Under the pieces are notes generated by a model that was given only the letters and a program-made list of their open reading frames with translations, had not been told where the DNA came from and did not search any database. The position numbers and the translations under genes are program-made. From the NCBI RefSeq assembly GCF_016722965.1, contig NZ_JAEQNB010000008.1, positions 62,001 to 126,000 on the forward strand: a stretch of DNA of 64,000 nt, read 5' to 3'. Below, piece by piece: positions 61,006-64,000 of the stretch (position 1 is the stretch's first letter; each line of letters starts with the position of its first letter). The DNA is from Tumebacillus amylolyticus. Its GTDB lineage: Bacteria > Bacillota > Bacilli > Tumebacillales > Tumebacillaceae.

Positions 61006-62136
61006 TCGATGAATCCATTGCGCGTACCACGTGACGAGGGGGGCGGGCAATTCGAGGCCGAGCTCTTGCGTATACGCATTGGTGATTCTGTGGTAGCAAT
61101 CCTTCACTTTGTGCGTGCGTCCATTCTCGTCGTACAGTTTCAGCAACGTCAGGCCTTCCTCCGCGTCATACGGATCGACCGCTTGAATTCGTTCGTACAG
61201 TTCGGCGGCCTCTGCCTGCCTGCCGTCCGCTTCGATATAGTGCCGGGCAAGCATTCGGGCATGCTGGACCCACAGTTTGCGCAGGCGCTCCCGTTCGTTC
61301 TCCGCCCATACATACATATGGTCGTGCAAGTAATCTCCTTCATAGAACGCGAGCAATTGACCCAATTTCTCCGACATGTCGAACCGGCTGCCGCTGAGCT
61401 GCTTGAGCGAGCGCTCCCATTCCTCCGTATCGATCGACACGCGGCTTGCGTCTAGGACATACCCTTCCTGGATGCTTGAATTCTTGATTTGGATGTCGAT
61501 CTCCATTTTGCCAAGACCCTTACGAATTTGATAGACGGTCGAATACAGTTGCGTCATGGCTCTCTTCTCGTCCAGTTCCGGCCAAAGCACCTCCATCAGC
61601 GTTCCTTTGCGCACGAGCTCACCGCGACGGTGAAGCAAGTAGGCGAACAGCTCCTGTGCCTTCGAGGTGCGCCATTTCGGCACTTGCGGCGGCATTCCGA
61701 CAGGCTGGAACCGCAGGGAGTGGAAGCAGAGGACGCGGGTCGTCCCTTCGGACGAATGCGTGTGCTGAACTTGCTTCCCACGCAAGCTGAGCAACCGTCG
61801 CACCGTCTTCTCCAGACGCGGTTGCAAGACGGGCTTGAGCAAATAATCTACGGCGTTCCATTCAAAAGCTTGCAGGGCATGTCTGTCATCCGTGGTTACA
61901 AATACGATCTCCGTGTCGGGGCATAAGCTCCTCATCCGTTCCACCGCTTCAAACCCGGAGACCTCCGGCAAATGAATCTCCAGAAACACCACGTCCGGTT
62001 GCAAGTCGGCAAATTGCTTCAACGCCTGCACCGGATTCTGAAAGGCTCCCACCACCCGAATCCCCTCATACTCCTCCAACGCCTGCTGCATGTGCAGGAG
62101 CGCCAACAGTTCATTTTCCACAATCATCACTCGCAT
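60979..62136 (-). CDS. SARP-type response regulator with altered receiver
   Basis: A 385-residue transcription regulator. The receiver (1-115) has VENE where VDDE is usual, and FLEIHLP with Glu53 at the phospho-acceptor position normally Asp; the TTDD and LLKP positions are kept. A winged-helix DNA-binding domain follows (KAQELFAYLLHRRGELVRKGTLMEVLWPE), then a bacterial transcriptional activator domain (EWERSLKQL...LLAFYEGDYL, ERIQAVDPYDAEEGLTLLKL). This REC-wHTH-BTAD plan is a SARP-like activator. Loss of the acceptor Asp suggests phosphorylation-independent, perhaps constitutive, activity. It is divergent from the sortase/surface-protein genes, which it may control. No partner kinase is adjacent. 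Confidence 0.9.
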   Translation of the reverse strand: MRVMIVENELLALLHMQQALEEYEGIRVVGAFQNPVQALKQFADLQPDVVFLEIHLPEVSGFEAVERMRSLCPDTEIVFVTTDDRHALQAFEWNAVDYLLKPVLQPRLEKTVRRLLSLRGKQVQHTHSSEGTTRVLCFHSLRFQPVGMPPQVPKWRTSKAQELFAYLLHRRGELVRKGTLMEVLWPELDEKRAMTQLYSTVYQIRKGLGKMEIDIQIKNSSIQEGYVLDASRVSIDTEEWERSLKQLSGSRFDMSEKLGQLLAFYEGDYLHDHMYVWAENERERLRKLWVQHARMLARHYIEADGRQAEAAELYERIQAVDPYDAEEGLTLLKLYDENGRTHKVKDCYHRITNAYTQELGLELPAPLVTWYAQWIHRQKENHLAP

Positions 62137-62270
62137 TTAATCACCTGCACTTATATGAAGATAAAATGTCGTAAAAGTAAAAAGAGCTGTTCAATTTTTG
62201 TACAGATTCATTATATACAATTCTATCGGTAGGATAAAAGTCCTAGAGTCACAAAGAGGGAGGAAGATTT

Positions 62271-62936
62271 GTGCCGAGGGCTGTCTGGCAACGTAGCCGC
62301 ACCGTTCACATCATCCTTTGGTTTCTGATCGCGTCCGGTGCCTTGATGATCGCTTGGCCTCGCATCGACGACTTCATACAGGAGAAAAAGCAAGATGCGC
62401 TCTTGACCGATTGGTCGACGCAGAGCCGTTTTGCTTCCACCGATCCGCCGTCTCACCCAACCACGCCGCAGCAAACGGACACGGTGTGGCAGGAGATCGA
62501 CGGAATTCCCGTTCTGGGAACGATCACCGTGGACAAATTGGGCTTGCACGAACCTTTGATAAAAGGGGCCGATGCACGTCCTTTGCAGTACGGCATCGGC
62601 GTCGTGGAGGAGGACAGGCTTCCGGGTGAACCCGTTAATTTTGTGTTGGCGGGACATCGAAGCTTGAAGTACGGCAAACATTTCAACCGTCTGGATGAAT
62701 TGGAACCGGGGGACCTCATCAAGATCGAATCTGCAAACGGAGTGTTTACCTATTCCGTTCAAACGTCCTATCTGGTGGACCCGGATGATCTCCGCGTTCT
62801 GGATTCTCATCCCGGTGAAGCGGAATTGACATTGATCACCTGTCATCCGATGCGCAATCCAACCCATCGACTCATCGTCAAAGCAACGCTCAACCAAGAG
62901 AGGGGAAATCAAGTTGCAGTGGAAGTCAAAAAGTAA
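62271..62936 (+). CDS. Sortase
   Basis: A 221-residue membrane-anchored transpeptidase that attaches surface proteins to the wall. One N-terminal membrane span (residues 12-30) precedes the sortase beta-barrel. The catalytic residues are His129 (LAGHRSLKYG), Cys191 (TLITCHPM) and Arg200 (THRLIV). TLITC and the short form fit class D/E-like sortases. The start is GTG 62271 with GAGGGAGGAAG upstream. It overlaps the next surface-protein gene by 23 bases, which strongly suggests that protein is its substrate. The ~130-base intergenic region to the divergent regulator is AT-rich, with TATA-like elements on both strands. Confidence 0.93.
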   Translation: MPRAVWQRSRTVHIILWFLIASGALMIAWPRIDDFIQEKKQDALLTDWSTQSRFASTDPPSHPTTPQQTDTVWQEIDGIPVLGTITVDKLGLHEPLIKGADARPLQYGIGVVEEDRLPGEPVNFVLAGHRSLKYGKHFNRLDELEPGDLIKIESANGVFTYSVQTSYLVDPDDLRVLDSHPGEAELTLITCHPMRNPTHRLIVKATLNQERGNQVAVEVKK

Positions 62937-64000
62937 ACCCGCAGTATGGTTCTTCATCATCATGCTCGTGGTGCAACTGCTCGCACCGTTTCGTGCCAAT
63001 GCCGCCGACAGCGGAGCAGACGGGCTGATCTTGACATTTGAAGCAAGCAAAAGCGTGGTGGCAGCCGGGGAAGAATTCAGCTACATCATCAATTACAGCG
63101 CCTCGAGTACGGTCAGTAATTTTACAGACCCGAAAATCAAGTTTACGTTGCCGGAAGGGGTCACCTACACCGGCAAAACGGACAATGGCAATACGACGAG
63201 CAGCGTGGAGGACAGCGTTGCTTTTCCAGATCGAAAGGAAGTAACGTTCGCCTTCAAGGACGGCGTTTTGCCGGCAGGTTCCGCTGGCAAACTCGTGGTG
63301 CGAGGCAAATTCGAAAACTACGTGACGCCCGATGGAACCACTGCGACGGCGAACAGCAGCTATGAAGCGTTCGTGGACGGCTCTCCCGTCGTCGTGGAAT
63401 CCAACGACGTGACGGTGACGGCGACCGCAGACGCAAAGTGGACGCTTGCCAAGAAAAAAATTCGCCCGGTTCCCGAGCCCTTCAAAGGCGCCGACGTCCA
63501 GTACGAGATCATGTTCCGCGACACTGCGGCCGGTTCGTATGGCAATCTGAACCTCAAGAACATCGTGATCACCGACAAATTGCCGGAGGGGGCTGTTTTC
63601 GTCTCCGCCGACAATGGCGGAACGCTTGGCCCGGACAACACCGTATTCTGGAATCTGGAAGACGACCTGCGGGACAGCAAACGCTTGACGTTGATCGTGA
63701 ATTATCCGGACTCCATGACCGCCACGGAGGTGACCAACCAAGCGGAAGCGCACTTCACGCCGATTGGGAAGCCTGAGAGCAGCGTGAGCGCTCAAGTGAG
63801 TCACGGATTTGAAACAACGCCGATGGACATGGGCTCTCCCATTTCCAAAGGGACGAATTCCGGCCAGAGAGAAATCTCCCCGGGGCAGACCGTCAAGTTT
63901 TACTTGAACGGCGTCGCGAACAACTCGAACATGTCGCTGACATCGGGCGTCATCGAAGACATGACGCCGACGCACACCATGGGCGGCACGCCGATCAATT
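62914..64000 (+). CDS. Surface protein with DUF11-type repeats, 5' part
   Basis: A frame open to the window end (362 codons visible) that has no stop here. It starts at TTG 62914 with GAGAGGGG 8 bases upstream, within the sortase gene. Residues 1-31 are a signal peptide (WFFIIMLVVQLLAPFRANA, cut near ANA). Then come beta-rich modules of ~100-120 residues of the DUF11/adhesin type (VVAAGEEFSYIINYSASS, IKFTLPEGVTYTGK; GADVQYEIMFRDTAAG, NIVITDKLPEGAVFVSADNGG; ISPGQTVKFYLNGVANNSN). Such modules form long stalks with internal isopeptide bonds and end in a sorting signal, which lies outside the window. Expected to be anchored by the adjacent sortase. Confidence 0.85.
   Translation, partial: MQWKSKSKPAVWFFIIMLVVQLLAPFRANAADSGADGLILTFEASKSVVAAGEEFSYIINYSASSTVSNFTDPKIKFTLPEGVTYTGKTDNGNTTSSVEDSVAFPDRKEVTFAFKDGVLPAGSAGKLVVRGKFENYVTPDGTTATANSSYEAFVDGSPVVVESNDVTVTATADAKWTLAKKKIRPVPEPFKGADVQYEIMFRDTAAGSYGNLNLKNIVITDKLPEGAVFVSADNGGTLGPDNTVFWNLEDDLRDSKRLTLIVNYPDSMTATEVTNQAEAHFTPIGKPESSVSAQVSHGFETTPMDMGSPISKGTNSGQREISPGQTVKFYLNGVANNSNMSLTSGVIEDMTPTHTMGGTPIN

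Overview
The window looks like a chromosomal segment of a spore-forming, fairly GC-rich Gram-positive bacterium of the order Bacillales. The evidence is gene order: a PLP decarboxylase of the YaaO type, then tmk, darA (yaaQ), yaaR, holB, ricT (yaaT), yabA, trmN6 (yabB), rsmI (yabC), abrB, metG, tatD, rnmV, rsmA, yabG and veg follow each other as in Bacillus subtilis. Two perfect Spo0A boxes at abrB and a sigma-K-type promoter at yabG also point to a sporulating organism. Alicyclobacillaceae (for example Tumebacillus) is a guess from overall flavour, not something the sequence proves.

Layout. 1-7.6 kb: the 3' part of an RND efflux pump, then four leftward genes (acetamidase-like, DEAD-box helicase with an RGG repeat tail, isochorismatase-like hydrolase, ACT-domain malic enzyme). 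7.7-12.8 kb: the conserved yaaO-tmk-darA-yaaR-holB-ricT-yabA operon. 12.9-21.5 kb: an overlapping six-gene operon combining a His-Asp phosphorelay, one intact and one degenerate GGDEF domain, a HEAT-repeat membrane protein and a processive-type glycosyltransferase; it probably controls a surface polysaccharide through cyclic di-GMP. 21.5-24.7 kb: an ECF sigma/anti-sigma pair divergent from a secreted protein with two internal repeats and a stalk domain. 24.8-30.2 kb: trmN6-rsmI, abrB, a methionine T-box leader, metG, tatD.

30.4-43.8 kb is accessory DNA: a compact polyketide locus (acyl-AMP ligase-ACP, KS-ACP, KS-ACP, free-standing AT, with no reductive domain and no thioesterase), a secreted calcium-repeat lipase, a small membrane protein, a frameshifted LysR-like remnant, a 39-codon lanthipeptide-like precursor gene with its own leader and terminator, and an Eis-like acetyltransferase. 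43.8-46.5 kb: a RodA/FtsW protein, then rnmV-rsmA. 46.6-59.5 kb is a second accessory block: a Septu-like ATPase/HNH defence pair of lower GC, a cytoplasmic lipase-3 protein, a YkuK protein, an AlkZ-like protein, an S-layer-homology protein, a lipoprotein with a possible deacetylase fold, tandem paralogous secreted lipases, a DHH phosphoesterase and a GT2 enzyme.

59.5-64 kb: yabG, veg with two strong tandem promoters, a SARP-type response regulator whose phospho-acceptor Asp is Glu, and divergently a sortase followed by a large surface protein that runs off the window. The ancestral yaa/yab backbone is thus cut at three places (yabA|trmN6, tatD|rnmV, rsmA|yabG), and almost everything unusual lies in those gaps.
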